Assembly (NCBI RefSeq): GCF_943737005.1
Contig: NZ_CALSFU010000014.1
Coordinates: 93,385 to 157,384, forward strand
Direction: 5' to 3'
Length of the DNA stretch: 64,000 nt
Origin: Achromobacter sp. Marseille-Q4962
Lineage (GTDB): Bacteria > Pseudomonadota > Gammaproteobacteria > Burkholderiales > Burkholderiaceae_B
Part shown: in pieces, positions 8,122-17,188 of the stretch
Numbering within the stretch: position 1 is the stretch's first letter
Layout: each line of letters opens with the position of its first letter
Notes under the pieces: generated by a model
The model's input: only the letters and a program-made list of their open reading frames with translations
The model's database searches: none
What the model was told of the DNA's origin: nothing
Program-made: the position numbers and the translations under genes

Positions 8122-9396
8122 ATGAACCGCGCCGTCTATACCCTGGCGCTGCGCGCGCTTTCTCCTTTGCTGTGGCTGTGGATGGCGCGCCGGGCGCGCC
8201 GGGCGGGCGGGGAGTGGGGCGTTTTCTCGGCCGAGCGTTTCGGGCGCGCGGGCGCTGCGGGCGGCTTAGCGCCGTCGCGGCCGGTGTGGGTGCACGCGGT
8301 GAGCCTGGGCGAGACGCGCGCGGCGCAGCCGCTGGTGCGGGCGCTGCTGGACCGCGGGCTGCCGGTGCTGCTGACGCACATGACGGCCACGGGCCGCGCG
8401 GAGGGCGGGCGGCTGTATGCCGACGCCATTGCCCGCGGGCAGCTGAACCAGGCCTGGCTGCCGTATGACTTTCCCGGCGCGGTGCGCCATTTCTTCGAGA
8501 CGCACGCGCCGCGCTGCGGATTGCTGATCGAGCGCGAGATCTGGCCCAACCTGCTGGCAGGCGCGCGGGCCGCGCGGGTGCCGATGGCGCTGGTGAGCGC
8601 GCGGTTTTCGGCGTCGTCGCTGCGGCAGGCGCGCCGGATGGGCAAGGTGATGCGCGAGGCGCTGGCGGGCCTGGACCGGGTGCTGGCGCAGACGGCGCAG
8701 GATGCGACCCGGCTGGCGGAGGCGGGCGCGGGCGCGCCGGTGGTGACGGGGAATCTGAAGTTCGATTTGTCGCTGCCGGCCGCAAAGGTGGAAGCGGGCC
8801 GTGCCTGGCGGCAGCGCGTGGGTCGGCCGGTGGTGGCGGTAGCCAGTACGCGCGAGGGCGAAGATGCGCCCTTCGTCGAGGCGATGGCGCGGGCGGCCGC
8901 GGCGCCGGGCGCCCCTCTCTTTCTGTTGATTCCCCGCCATCCCCAGCGCTTCGAGGAGGCGGCCGGCCGCCTGGCCGCCGCGGGGCTGCGCTATGCGCGC
9001 CGTTCCGCGGGGCAGGAGCCGGACGCCGGCACGGCGGTGCTGCTGGGCGACACGCTGGGGGAAATGGCGTTCTATTACGCGGCGTCCGACGTGGCGATCG
9101 TGGCGGGCAGTTTTGCGCCGCTGGGCGGGCAGAACCTGATCGAGGCCTGCGCGGCGGGCGTGCCGGTGATCGTGGGGCCGCATACGTTCAATTTCCAGCA
9201 GGCCGCGGCCGACGCCATCGAGGCGGGCGCGGCGTGGCGCGAGCCGGACCCCGCGCAGGCGGTGGCGGCGGCGTTGCGCTGGCTGCAGGACGATGTCGCC
9301 CGCGCCGCGGCGGGCGGCGCGGCGCGGCGCTGGTTCGACACGCACGCGGGCGCGACGGCGCGCACGCTGCAGCCGCTGGCGCCCTGGCTGGAGTAG
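8122..9396 (+). CDS. waaA: 3-deoxy-D-manno-octulosonic acid (Kdo) transferase
   Basis: A 424-residue GT30 enzyme that transfers Kdo to lipid IVA at the inner membrane. An N-terminal hydrophobic anchor is followed by VWVHAVSLGETRAAQPLVRAL, whose Glu is the catalytic base, then EREIWPNLL and, near the C terminus, VAGSFAPLGGQNLIEACAAG with VPVIVGPHTFNF, the CMP-Kdo site. Length is normal. The waaC-waaA pair is the expected inner-core module; whether it adds one or two Kdo units cannot be read from sequence. Confidence 0.94.
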   Translation: MNRAVYTLALRALSPLLWLWMARRARRAGGEWGVFSAERFGRAGAAGGLAPSRPVWVHAVSLGETRAAQPLVRALLDRGLPVLLTHMTATGRAEGGRLYADAIARGQLNQAWLPYDFPGAVRHFFETHAPRCGLLIEREIWPNLLAGARAARVPMALVSARFSASSLRQARRMGKVMREALAGLDRVLAQTAQDATRLAEAGAGAPVVTGNLKFDLSLPAAKVEAGRAWRQRVGRPVVAVASTREGEDAPFVEAMARAAAAPGAPLFLLIPRHPQRFEEAAGRLAAAGLRYARRSAGQEPDAGTAVLLGDTLGEMAFYYAASDVAIVAGSFAPLGGQNLIEACAAGVPVIVGPHTFNFQQAAADAIEAGAAWREPDPAQAVAAALRWLQDDVARAAAGGAARRWFDTHAGATARTLQPLAPWLE

Positions 9397-9752
9397 GGCG
9401 AGGCCCCGCTGTCGGTGTGCGGGGCGGAGAGCAGGGGGCGCGGCACACTGGCTGGCACGCGTGCAAGAGGGCGGCAAGCATTTCCGGTATGCGAGCGGTG
9501 AAGGGGGCAGAGGATGGAGCAGGAGTCCAGGAGTCCGGCTGTTCATCCGCATGAGGCATGAGGAAGCGTCTGGCTCGAGTTTCCGCTAAAACCGGGAGGG
9601 AATCAGTCTGTGTTCGCGGGTTGTACACGTTATGATGCAGCACCCGCGGCGAGAGTCGTTTTCCGGCGCGGCATCGCTGATGGCTACTCTTTGCTCGATC
9701 CCTGTTTTTTCGCTCCGTTGGCCTGATTCCATGGCGGGCCGGCCACCTCACC
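9397..9752. other. 356-base intergenic region, mostly featureless
   Basis: Between waaA and the O-antigen ligase. No convincing ORF or stable terminator was seen. A TATGAT hexamer at 9631-9636 could be a -10 element for the ligase gene, but no good -35 lies 16-18 bp upstream. The 5' half is less GC-biased in codon position and looks non-coding. Confidence 0.5.
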
Positions 9753-11024
9753 ATGCTTCCGTTCCTAGATATCACCATCATCGCCATCACCGGACTGGCG
9801 CCGCTTTTCGCCATGACGGTTGGCGGTGGCAGCGCCATTTTCTATGTGCTTCTGTTGTGCTGCCTGCTCGTCTGCTGCCTGCGGGAGGGCGGATGGCGCG
9901 CCTCGCTGCACTCGCTTCGCCCCTACCGCGGCACCATCGCCGCACTTTTCGTTGTGCTGGGAGCAATCGTCATCAGTCTGATTGCACACGGCAGCATGCA
10001 CGGCCCTTCGCTCGAACGCGGCGTGCGCGTGTCTCTGGGGTTCCCGATCTTCCTGGCAGCCATGCTGGGTATCGACCGTGTTCGGCTCAGGCAGGCATTC
10101 TGGGGCGTGGTTCTTGCCGGGTTGGCCAGTGCGGCCATCGTATTCTGGCTGGCGTTTCCTTCATTTGCCCGCCCCGACACGCCTCAGCACAATGCCGTCA
10201 CTTATGGCAACCTGATGTTGCTGTTCCTGGTGCTGGTGGCCTATGGCACGGGCTGGCGATTCACCGCGGCGCATCGCTTCGAGTCCGGGTTCAAGATCGT
10301 TGCCGCCGCCGTTGTTTTCGTCGCCTTCATCCTCACCCAGACCCGCACCGGCTGGATGGCCATCCCCCTGTTCGTCGTCGTCGGGCTCTGGCTGTTTGCC
10401 AAGGTGAAACACCCCGCCAAGATGTTCGCCGCGCTGGGGGTTGCGTGCGCGCTTCTTGTGGCGCTGGGTTCCACCAGCGAGGCCTTGCGCGCCCGAGTCA
10501 CCCAAGGCATGCAGGAAGCGGAGGCGTGCCAGGGAGCGGGCGCCACGGCAGATACCTCGGTATGCATCCGCCTCCAGCTGTGGCGCGCATCGCGCCAAAT
10601 GATCGAGGAGCATCCCCTGTTCGGCCTCGGCAACACGCAGCGCTTCATGCCGGAGCTGGAAGCGCGCGTAGCCACGGGCGTGGTCTCGCCCTTCGTCTCG
10701 CAGAATTTCGGCGAGCCGCACAACGACATGCTGCACATGTTGACCAGCTATGGGGTCCTGGGAGGCGTGGCGCTGATCCTGCTGTATGGCGCGCCGGCGG
10801 TCGTTTTTTTCCGCCGCCTGGGCGCTGCGCATCCGCGGGAGGTTCGCGTGGCCGCCGCCATGGGGCTTGCGCTGACGCTGGGTTTCGCGGTGTTCGGCCT
10901 TACCGAGCTCATGTTCCGCACCATGAAGACACTGGGCCTTTATGTCATTCTTGTGGCTTGGCTGTTGGCCTTGAGCGACGGCGGAAGCGCCGCCGCACCG
11001 CTACACACGCGGGAGCGCCGATAG
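9753..11024 (+). CDS. waaL: O-antigen ligase family membrane protein (WaaL/Wzy_C)
   Basis: A 423-residue polytopic membrane protein with roughly ten to twelve hydrophobic segments. TQTRTGWMAIPLFVVVGLW (about residues 190-210), a large periplasmic loop around residues 245-325, and EPHNDMLHMLTSYGVLGG (about 320-340) with its conserved His match the Wzy_C/WaaL pattern. It would attach undecaprenyl-linked polysaccharide to lipid A-core in the periplasm. An O-antigen polymerase cannot be excluded on sequence alone; position right after waaC-waaA favours ligase. Symbol assigned by context and topology. Confidence 0.78.
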   Translation: MLPFLDITIIAITGLAPLFAMTVGGGSAIFYVLLLCCLLVCCLREGGWRASLHSLRPYRGTIAALFVVLGAIVISLIAHGSMHGPSLERGVRVSLGFPIFLAAMLGIDRVRLRQAFWGVVLAGLASAAIVFWLAFPSFARPDTPQHNAVTYGNLMLLFLVLVAYGTGWRFTAAHRFESGFKIVAAAVVFVAFILTQTRTGWMAIPLFVVVGLWLFAKVKHPAKMFAALGVACALLVALGSTSEALRARVTQGMQEAEACQGAGATADTSVCIRLQLWRASRQMIEEHPLFGLGNTQRFMPELEARVATGVVSPFVSQNFGEPHNDMLHMLTSYGVLGGVALILLYGAPAVVFFRRLGAAHPREVRVAAAMGLALTLGFAVFGLTELMFRTMKTLGLYVILVAWLLALSDGGSAAAPLHTRERR

Positions 11025-11081
11025 TCAAATGCGCGGTTTGGTATCACAATGGGTGCAAAAGTCGACTCCGAGGAGACGATC

Positions 11082-11651
11082 ATGCGCATTGCTGATGCTC
11101 AATGGATTCCTTCGACCCAGCACCAGACCTGGGATGCCCTGACCGATCCGGCCGTGTTGCAGCGATGCATTCCGGGATGCGTCGCGGTCGAGAAGCGCAG
11201 CCCTACCGAGTACGCAGTCACGCTGCGTGCCAAGGTGGCCGGACTGGATACCGACTACGACGGCGAAATCCTGCTTTCCGACGTCGATCCGCCCAATAGC
11301 TGCACGCTGGTCTTCGAGGGCAAAGGCCGAGCCGCCTGCCTGGCCATCGGCACGGCCCAGGTCAATCTGAGCGCCAAGGACGATGGCACCCGCGTGGCCT
11401 ACACGGTGGCCGGCATGACCGGCGGCAAGCTCGCGGAATATGGCGAAGGCGTGGTGCTGAAGGCGGGCGAGAAGATCATCGACAAGTTTTTCACCGCCTT
11501 TATCGACTACATGGCGGCGCAGCCCCGCCTGGCGCCGCCGCCCAAGCCGCCCGAACCGCCCGAACGCGGCCTGGCGAATTCCCGCTGGTCGTGGGTGGTG
11601 GTGGTGCTGGTCGTGGCCATTTTCTGGGGCTACCACGCGTTTTATCAGTGA
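11082..11651 (+). CDS. CoxG-like SRPBCC protein with C-terminal membrane anchor
   Basis: A 189-residue protein. The ATG at 11082 is preferred over the one at 11049 because it follows a strong GAGGAG ribosome site and begins the conserved part. Residues 1-150 match the carbon monoxide dehydrogenase subunit G / SRPBCC fold (WDALTDPAVLQRCIPGC; DYDGEILLSDVDPPNSC; TRVAYTVAGMTGGKLA). A proline-rich linker leads to one C-terminal membrane helix (WVVVVLVVAIFWGY). No CO dehydrogenase genes are nearby, so it is probably a stand-alone membrane-tethered lipid- or cofactor-binding protein rather than part of CO oxidation. Confidence 0.8.
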   Translation: MRIADAQWIPSTQHQTWDALTDPAVLQRCIPGCVAVEKRSPTEYAVTLRAKVAGLDTDYDGEILLSDVDPPNSCTLVFEGKGRAACLAIGTAQVNLSAKDDGTRVAYTVAGMTGGKLAEYGEGVVLKAGEKIIDKFFTAFIDYMAAQPRLAPPPKPPEPPERGLANSRWSWVVVVLVVAIFWGYHAFYQ

Positions 11652-11716
11652 TTCCGCCGCACCTCGGACGCTTCGCGGTCTCGCGTGCATATCTGGGGTG
11701 CAGGCTACTGTCCGCC

Positions 11717-11881
11717 CTACGACCCTTCCCGCGGCAACACCCGCACCGCGTCCGCGTTCAGCTGTTGCCCGAAGCGCCGCGTGTCCCGCCCTTCGTCTTC
11801 CGGGCGCGGCCCCAGCAGGCCCTGGCCCAGCGCGTACACGCCGAGGTTGGCGAGCAGCAGCAGGATGAAGAGCAGGCGCAT
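11717..11881 (-). CDS. 54-residue membrane-anchored protein, likely N-terminal part of a SPOR-family protein
   Basis: Starts 11 bp after the coaX stop on the same strand. It has one N-terminal membrane helix (RLLFILLLLANLGVYAL), then a polar segment (FGQQLNADAVRVLP) and stops. Its position after coaX and the helix-plus-QLN-segment pattern resemble the start of the longer SPOR-domain proteins that follow birA-coaX in related genera, but the SPOR domain is missing here. Either the gene is naturally short or it is truncated by the TAG at 11717. Too short to be certain. Confidence 0.55.
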   Translation of the reverse strand: MRLLFILLLLANLGVYALGQGLLGPRPEDEGRDTRRFGQQLNADAVRVLPREGS

Positions 11882-11892
11882 GGCGGTCTCCG

Positions 11893-12696
11893 TCAGGGCT
11901 GGGCGGGAGCGGCGCTGGCGAGGGCGGCCAGGCCGTCCAGCACGGGGTGGTCCAGGTAGATGGGGGCGGGCGCGCCGCCGAAGGCGTGGCCGGCTTCGGT
12001 GAGCAGGCGTTCGATTTCGTGGCGGACTTCGGGCCAGCCGCCGCCGGCGGCGTAGATGTGCGGCGCGGCGCCGTAGCGTTCGCGCCCCGCGAGCCATTGG
12101 CGCATGACCGCGCCGGCCTGGGCGGCGGCGATGCCGGAGGCGATGGCTTCGTGCGTGTCGGTGGGGTAGGAGACGACCTGACCCTGCGCCACGGGCAGGT
12201 TGGCGGTGCCCTGGGCCAGGGCGGTGCGCATCATGGCGGGGCCGGGCAGGATGAGGCCGCCGGCAAAGACGTTGTCGGGGCCGACGGTGTCTATGGTGGT
12301 GGCGGTGCCGAAGCTGGCCAGCAGAAAGGGCGGGTGCGCCTGGGGCAGGCGCGAGAGCACGCCCAGCAGCGAGGCCCAGCGGTCTGCGCCCAGCTGCGAG
12401 GGGTTGCGGTAGCTGTTGGTCAGGCCCAGCGTGCAGGCCTGGGAGCGCGACCAGTCGACGCGGCAGCCGTGCCGCGCGAGCAGGGCTGCGATGGCCTGGC
12501 CGCGCGCCTGGCCGGCCACGTTCACGCCCACGGCGCGGCGCGGCGGCTGCGCCAGGGTGCCCAGCCAGCGGTCCAGGGCGTCGAGGTCCAGCCCGTCGAA
12601 GGCGGCCACGGCGGCGTCGCGGCGCCCGGCGGGCAGGCTGTCGTCGAGCCAGCCCACTTTGAGCCGGCTGTTGCCGGAGTCGATGAGAATGATCAT
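11893..12696 (-). CDS. coaX: type III pantothenate kinase
   Basis: A 267-residue ASKHA-fold kinase catalysing the first step of CoA synthesis. [16 protein letters not shown] is the N-terminal phosphate-binding strand pair (Asp-Ser-Gly-Asn). [10 protein letters not shown] near residues 100-110 carries the catalytic Asp, and [11 protein letters not shown] near residue 130 is the second phosphate loop. ATGA overlap with birA upstream shows translational coupling; birA-coaX fusion or adjacency is usual in betaproteobacteria. Full length. Confidence 0.93.
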   Translation of the reverse strand: MIILIDSGNSRLKVGWLDDSLPAGRRDAAVAAFDGLDLDALDRWLGTLAQPPRRAVGVNVAGQARGQAIAALLARHGCRVDWSRSQACTLGLTNSYRNPSQLGADRWASLLGVLSRLPQAHPPFLLASFGTATTIDTVGPDNVFAGGLILPGPAMMRTALAQGTANLPVAQGQVVSYPTDTHEAIASGIAAAQAGAVMRQWLAGRERYGAAPHIYAAGGGWPEVRHEIERLLTEAGHAFGGAPAPIYLDHPVLDGLAALASAAPAQP

Positions 12697-13550
12697 GCCT
12701 GGCGCCGTATGGAGATTTCGCCGATGGAGACGGGGAGCAGGCCCTCGTCGGTGCGCAGCAGCAGGCGGCCCTGGGCGTCCACGCCGGCGGCCGTGCCGCG
12801 CTGGATGATTTCGCCTTTGTCGAGCACGTTGACGGGGCGGCCGGCCAGGGCGTCGACGCGGCCGAACCGCTCGGTGAAGGCGCCGAAGCCTTCGCGTTCC
12901 AGTGTCTGCACGGCTTCGTGCCAGGCCGAGGCGGCGGCGCAGACCAGGTCGGCGGCGCCGGCCGGACAGCCGCCGCCGGCCTGGGCCACCGCATGCCAGT
13001 CGGCGACGTCGCGGCCCAGGGCGGCGGAAAGCTCGGGCGCGTCGGCGAGGTTCAGGCCCATGCCGATGACGGCCGTGTAGCCGGCTTCGGGGCCGCCGGG
13101 GTTGCGCGCGGTTTCGACCAGCACGCCGGCGAGCTTGGCGTCGTGCCACTGGACGTCGTTGGGCCACTTCATGCACAGATCCTGCGCGGCGGAACCGGCG
13201 ACCGCGCGCAGCGCCTCGCAGGCGGCCAGGCCGGCCAGCGGCGAGAGCGCGGGCAGCTGCGCGGCGGGAAGATGAAGGTCGAAGGCGCAGGAGAACATCA
13301 GGGCCGCGCCCACGCGGTTGCGCCACGGCCTGCCGGCGCGGCCGCGGCCGGTTTCCTGGAGATGCGTGCCCAGCAGCCAGGGCTTGGCGGGCGCGTCGCC
13401 GCGGCGCACTCGGGCGAGCAGGTCGGCGTTGGTCGAGCCGGTGCTGGCGGTCCAGGCGATGTCGCGGAAGGCGGGCAGGCGTTCGCGCAGCAGATGCGCC
13501 AGGGCGTCGGGCGCGGGCAGGTCTGGGGGGCGGACAGAGGTGGCGGACAT
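12693..13550 (-). CDS. birA: biotin-[acetyl-CoA-carboxylase] ligase
   Basis: A 285-residue protein if started at the Met at 13550 ([10 protein letters not shown]). It attaches biotin to the carboxyl carrier protein. [23 protein letters not shown] (the biotinyl-AMP loop with Gly-Arg-Gly-Arg) and MKWPNDVQW are the diagnostic motifs. There is no N-terminal helix-turn-helix, so unlike E. coli BirA it is not a repressor of biotin genes. An in-frame start at 13628 would add residues that run into the divergent promoter region and is less likely. Divergent from the mlaE-like gene, 94 bp apart. Confidence 0.92.
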   Translation of the reverse strand: MSATSVRPPDLPAPDALAHLLRERLPAFRDIAWTASTGSTNADLLARVRRGDAPAKPWLLGTHLQETGRGRAGRPWRNRVGAALMFSCAFDLHLPAAQLPALSPLAGLAACEALRAVAGSAAQDLCMKWPNDVQWHDAKLAGVLVETARNPGGPEAGYTAVIGMGLNLADAPELSAALGRDVADWHAVAQAGGGCPAGAADLVCAAASAWHEAVQTLEREGFGAFTERFGRVDALAGRPVNVLDKGEIIQRGTAAGVDAQGRLLLRTDEGLLPVSIGEISIRRQA

Positions 13551-13644
13551 GGCGGCGATTGTAGGGCACGCGGCCGCGCTTGGCCCGGTGACAGGCGCTG
13601 CGTATATCATTGGCGATACATTTTGCATCGTGCTTATTGCCTAC

Positions 13645-14775
13645 ATGCCGCAATCTTCCGCCACCCCGGTCGCTGCCGAGCCCTTCCGGCTGGAAGGGAA
13701 CATCTGTCACGTGGCAGGCGACTGGAGCGTGCTGGCGCTGGCCGAACCGGGCGAGGGCCGGCGGCGCCGGGCCGCGCTGGCCGCCGCGGCGAGCCGGGCG
13801 ATGCGCTGGGACCTGCAGCGCGTGAGCCGGCTGGACACCATCGGCGCGCTGCTGATCTGGCAGGCCTGGGGCGGGAAGCTGCCCGAGCGCGTGCGCTGGG
13901 GCGCCGGGCAGCAGGACGTGTTCAATGCGCTGGCCCTGAACCAAGGCGGCGAGCAGCCGCCGCGCCCGCGCCCCGATCCGTGGGAATGGCTGCGCGCCAT
14001 CGGCCAGGGCGTGTTCGATGCGGCCGAGAACGGCCGCGCGCTGCTCATCATGCTGGGCCAGCTCGTGCTGGATTTCCTCGGCATGCTGCGGCGCCCGGCG
14101 CTGGGGCCCTGGCGCGAGATCTCCGCCCAGATCTACCGCACCGGCGCGCAGGCGCTGGGCATCACGGCGCTGGTGGGCTTCCTGATCGGGGTGGTGCTGT
14201 CGTATCTGTCGGCCCAGCAATTGCAGATGTTCGGCGCCGACCGCTTCATCGTGCGCCTGCTGGGCGTGTCCATCGTGCGCGAGCTGGGGCCGGTGCTGGC
14301 GGCGATCCTGGTGGCGGGCCGCTCGGGCTCGGCCATTACCGCGCAGATCGGCGTCATGCGCGTGACGCAGGAGCTGGACGCGATGCTGGTGATGGGCATT
14401 TCGCACGGCCAGCGCCTCATCCTGCCGCGCGTCATCGCACTGGCCGTCACCATGCCGCTGCTGGTGCTGTGGACCGACACAATGGCGCTGCTGGGCGGCA
14501 TGCTGGCCGCGCAGATGCAGCTGGGGGTGTCGGCGCAGTGGTTCCTGCAGTCGCTGCCGGACGCGATTTCGCTCACCAACTACTGGATCGGCCTGCTCAA
14601 GGGCGTGACGTTCGGCGTGCTCATCGCGCTGATCGCCTGTCATTTCGGCCTGCGCATCCAGCCCAATACCGACAGCCTGGGACGCGGCACCACCACGTCG
14701 GTGGTGACCGCGATCACCGGGGTGATCCTGCTGGACGCGGTGTACGCCATCATTTTCAGCATGGTGGGCATCTGA
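13645..14775 (+). CDS. MlaE-family ABC permease with fused N-terminal STAS-like domain
   Basis: 376 residues. The first ~95 form a STAS-like module ([18 protein letters not shown] near 60-75), equivalent to a separate MlaB in E. coli. The rest is an MlaE permease: [45 protein letters not shown] near 210-235, and a C-terminal [20 protein letters not shown]. It forms the inner-membrane channel of a lipid transporter moving phospholipid-type substrates between inner and outer membranes. It heads a four-gene unit (permease, ATPase, MCE protein, lipoprotein) with 1-14 bp overlaps. No MlaC-like periplasmic carrier is present here. Confidence 0.9.
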   Translation: MPQSSATPVAAEPFRLEGNICHVAGDWSVLALAEPGEGRRRRAALAAAASRAMRWDLQRVSRLDTIGALLIWQAWGGKLPERVRWGAGQQDVFNALALNQGGEQPPRPRPDPWEWLRAIGQGVFDAAENGRALLIMLGQLVLDFLGMLRRPALGPWREISAQIYRTGAQALGITALVGFLIGVVLSYLSAQQLQMFGADRFIVRLLGVSIVRELGPVLAAILVAGRSGSAITAQIGVMRVTQELDAMLVMGISHGQRLILPRVIALAVTMPLLVLWTDTMALLGGMLAAQMQLGVSAQWFLQSLPDAISLTNYWIGLLKGVTFGVLIALIACHFGLRIQPNTDSLGRGTTTSVVTAITGVILLDAVYAIIFSMVGI

Positions 14776-15617
14776 TGGCGATGGACTCCGCCCAGCACCG
14801 GCTGTTCTCGGAAGACGGCGTCACCGTCGAGCCGGTGATCCTGGTGCGCGGGCTGCGCACCGCGTTCGGCGACCACGTGGTGCACGAGAACCTGGATCTC
14901 ATCGTGTTCCCGGGCGAGATCATGGTGCTGGTGGGCGGCTCGGGCTCGGGCAAGACGGTGCTGCTGCGGCAGATCATCGGCCTGGCGCAGCCGGCGGCGG
15001 GCACGGTGCGCGTGCTGGGCCAGTCGCTGCCGGATCTCACGCCGGCCGAGCGGCGCCGGCTATCCCGCCGCTGGGGCATGCTGTTCCAGGCGGGGGCGCT
15101 GTTTTCCGCGCTGTCGGTGTTCGACAACATCGCCCTGCCGCTGCGCGAATTGCGCACCGTGCCCGAGGACATGGTGCGCGACGTGGTGATGTGCCGGCTG
15201 GCCATGGTGGGCCTGTCGGCGCGCGACGCGGACAAGATGCCGTCCGACCTCTCGGGCGGGATGATCAAGCGCGTGGCGCTGGCCCGCGCCCTGTCGCTGG
15301 ACCCGGAGCTGCTCTTCCTGGACGAGCCCACGGCCGGGCTGGACCCGCTGCGCTCGGACGAGTTCGTCGAGCTGGTGCGCAGCCTGCACCGCCAGCTGCG
15401 CTTTACCGTCGTCATGGTGACTCACGACCTGGACACGCTGATCGCGCTGGCCTCGCGCGTGGCGGTGCTGGCGGACAAGCGGGTGGTCGTGTGCGACACG
15501 CTGCCGGAAGTGCTCAAGTTCGAGCATCCATTCATCAATACATTCTTCCTGGGCGAGCGCGGCCGGCGCGCGCTCGGGGACCTGGCGCCGAAGGGATTGC
15601 ACAATGGAAAACCGTAG
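14775..15617 (+). CDS. MlaF-type ABC transporter ATP-binding protein
   Basis: 280 residues. Walker [14 protein letters not shown] near residue 55, the signature [16 protein letters not shown] near 159 (with the Lys-Arg variation typical of the MlaF group rather than GGQ), Walker [13 protein letters not shown] near 180 and the switch His in MVTHDLDTL near 216. It powers the adjacent MlaE-like permease from the cytoplasm. The start overlaps the permease stop by one base (TGATG). A second ATG two codons downstream is an equally possible start. Confidence 0.92.
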   Translation: MAMDSAQHRLFSEDGVTVEPVILVRGLRTAFGDHVVHENLDLIVFPGEIMVLVGGSGSGKTVLLRQIIGLAQPAAGTVRVLGQSLPDLTPAERRRLSRRWGMLFQAGALFSALSVFDNIALPLRELRTVPEDMVRDVVMCRLAMVGLSARDADKMPSDLSGGMIKRVALARALSLDPELLFLDEPTAGLDPLRSDEFVELVRSLHRQLRFTVVMVTHDLDTLIALASRVAVLADKRVVVCDTLPEVLKFEHPFINTFFLGERGRRALGDLAPKGLHNGKP

Positions 15618-16560
15618 TCATGCGCTCATGGCCGGTATCTTCACACTGGCCTTGCTGGCCGCGGCCGCGCTGGTCGCGATCTGGATCGGGCACGATCACA
15701 CCAAGTTGCAGACGTACGAAATCATCTCCGCCACCCCGGTGAGCGGCCTCAATCCGCAATCCACTGTGCGCTACCAGGGCGTGCCGGTGGGCAAGGTGCA
15801 GTCGCTGGCGCTCAACCCCGCCAAGCCGGGGCAGGTGCGCATCCGCATCGGCGTGGCGCCGTCCACGCCCATTACCGAGTCCACCTGGGCCGAGCTGGGC
15901 GTGCAGGGCGTGACCGGCCTGGCCAATGTCGAGCTGCGCGACGACGGCACCTCGCGCACCTTGCTGCAGTCCTCGGCCGAGCATCCGGCCGCCATTCCGC
16001 TGCGCCCCGGGCTTTTCGAGCGCATCGAGGAGCGCGGCGGCAAGCTGCTGTCCCACGTGGAGCAGGCCACCGCCCAGCTGAGCCGTGTGCTGAGCGATCA
16101 GAATGTGCTGGCGCTGACGGCCACGCTGCAGAACGCCACCGATATTTCGCAGTCGCTGCGGGAAGCCACGCGCGACCTGGGGCCGGCCCTGGCCCGGCTC
16201 GGGCCGCTGATGGCGTCGCTGGATTCCACTTCGCGCCAGGCCGACCGCGCGGCGCGCGAGATCGGCGACCTGGCGCGGCAGGCGCGCGAGTCGCTGGCCC
16301 GCCTGAACGCGCCCGACGGGCCGCTGGCCATGGCCACGCGCAGCCTGAATGACATTGCCTGGGCTGCCGCGCGCCTGGACAACGCGACGCTGCCGGCCGT
16401 GGGCGGAATGGCCGACAGTGTGCGCGATGCGGCGCGCGCCGCCACCGCCACGCTGCGGCGCGTGGACAATTCGCCGCAATCCATTCTGTTCGGCCCGGCG
16501 CCCGCGTTGCCCGGGCCGGGCGAGCCCGGCTTTGCCGGATTCGGGAGACTGCCTCAATGA
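15604..16560 (+). CDS. MlaD-like MCE-domain protein
   Basis: 318 residues. One N-terminal membrane helix (residues 8-27) is followed by an MCE domain (YEIISATPVSGLNPQSTVRY; GVPVGKVQSLAL) to about residue 115, then a long helical tail with Leu/Ala/Arg heptads to about residue 290. It is the periplasmic, membrane-anchored substrate-binding ring of the transporter. The tail makes it much longer than E. coli MlaD (about 180 residues) and closer to the PqiB-like and mycobacterial type that may bridge the periplasm. It overlaps the ATPase gene by 14 bp and the next by 4 bp. Confidence 0.9.
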   Translation: MENRSHALMAGIFTLALLAAAALVAIWIGHDHTKLQTYEIISATPVSGLNPQSTVRYQGVPVGKVQSLALNPAKPGQVRIRIGVAPSTPITESTWAELGVQGVTGLANVELRDDGTSRTLLQSSAEHPAAIPLRPGLFERIEERGGKLLSHVEQATAQLSRVLSDQNVLALTATLQNATDISQSLREATRDLGPALARLGPLMASLDSTSRQADRAAREIGDLARQARESLARLNAPDGPLAMATRSLNDIAWAAARLDNATLPAVGGMADSVRDAARAATATLRRVDNSPQSILFGPAPALPGPGEPGFAGFGRLPQ

Positions 16561-17156
16561 AGATCCGTAGCGTGCTTGCCGTGCTGGGCCTGGGCCTGGC
16601 GCTCGCGGGGTGCGGCGTGGGCCGCGTGGCCGCGCCGCCTTCCGTGTTCGATCTGGGGCCGGACAGCCGGCCGGTGCCGGCCCTGCCGGCGCGCCCGGCG
16701 CTGGCGCTGTCTTTCTCCGCCGTGCCCATGCTGTCGGAAACCGGCGTCATCTGGCGCGTGGGAGACAGCGCCGCGCCGCATTCCTACGCCACCTATCAAT
16801 GGGCCACGCCGCCGGCCGAGCTGGTGCGCCAGCGCCTGGCGGACCGCCTGTCGCGGCAGGGGCCGCTGCTGGCCGAGCGCGCCAGCGCGCAGATGCCCCA
16901 GCTGCAGGTGACGCTGTCGCGCTTCGAGCAGGTGTTCCAGCCCGACGGCGCGGCCAGCGAAGGCCGTGTGCACCTGCAGGCCGTGCTGCTGCGCGGCCAC
17001 TCGGTGCTGGGCCAGACGCGCATCGTCACCCGCGCGCCGGCGCCGACCCAGGACGCCGCGGGCGGCGTGGCAGCGCTGCGCGCGGCCACCGACGAGGCGG
17101 CCGACCAGCTCGCGCAGTGGCTTTCCTCCATGCCGCTGCGCGATGCCGGGGGTTAA
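16557..17156 (+). CDS. ABC-type transport auxiliary lipoprotein (PqiC-like)
   Basis: 199 residues with a lipoprotein signal ending LALAGC, Cys at residue 19. VFDLGPDS and the ALALSFSAVPMLSETGVIWR segment match the ABC-transporter auxiliary component family that includes PqiC. LPTLSE-type sorting cannot be judged, but such proteins usually sit in the outer membrane and receive the MCE partner's tail. ATGA overlap with the MCE gene places it in the same operon, which supports a PqiABC-like trans-envelope design with an ATPase added. Confidence 0.85.
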   Translation: MKIRSVLAVLGLGLALAGCGVGRVAAPPSVFDLGPDSRPVPALPARPALALSFSAVPMLSETGVIWRVGDSAAPHSYATYQWATPPAELVRQRLADRLSRQGPLLAERASAQMPQLQVTLSRFEQVFQPDGAASEGRVHLQAVLLRGHSVLGQTRIVTRAPAPTQDAAGGVAALRAATDEAADQLAQWLSSMPLRDAGG

Positions 17157-17188
17157 CATTTCTTCTTTTTCGCAGCACGAGAGTCTCC

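Noticed and set aside
9441..9470. A TGGCAC...GCAA sigma-54-like site before the O-antigen ligase gene
   Set aside because: The -24 GG and -12 GC do not have the required 12-bp spacing and no enhancer palindrome is near.
11893..14643. A 916-codon minus-strand open frame running through coaX, birA and the mlaE gene
   Set aside because: Only the last 267 codons (coaX) match a family; the rest is antisense to birA-reading and mlaE and shows no family pattern. GC-rich codon bias creates long open antisense frames.
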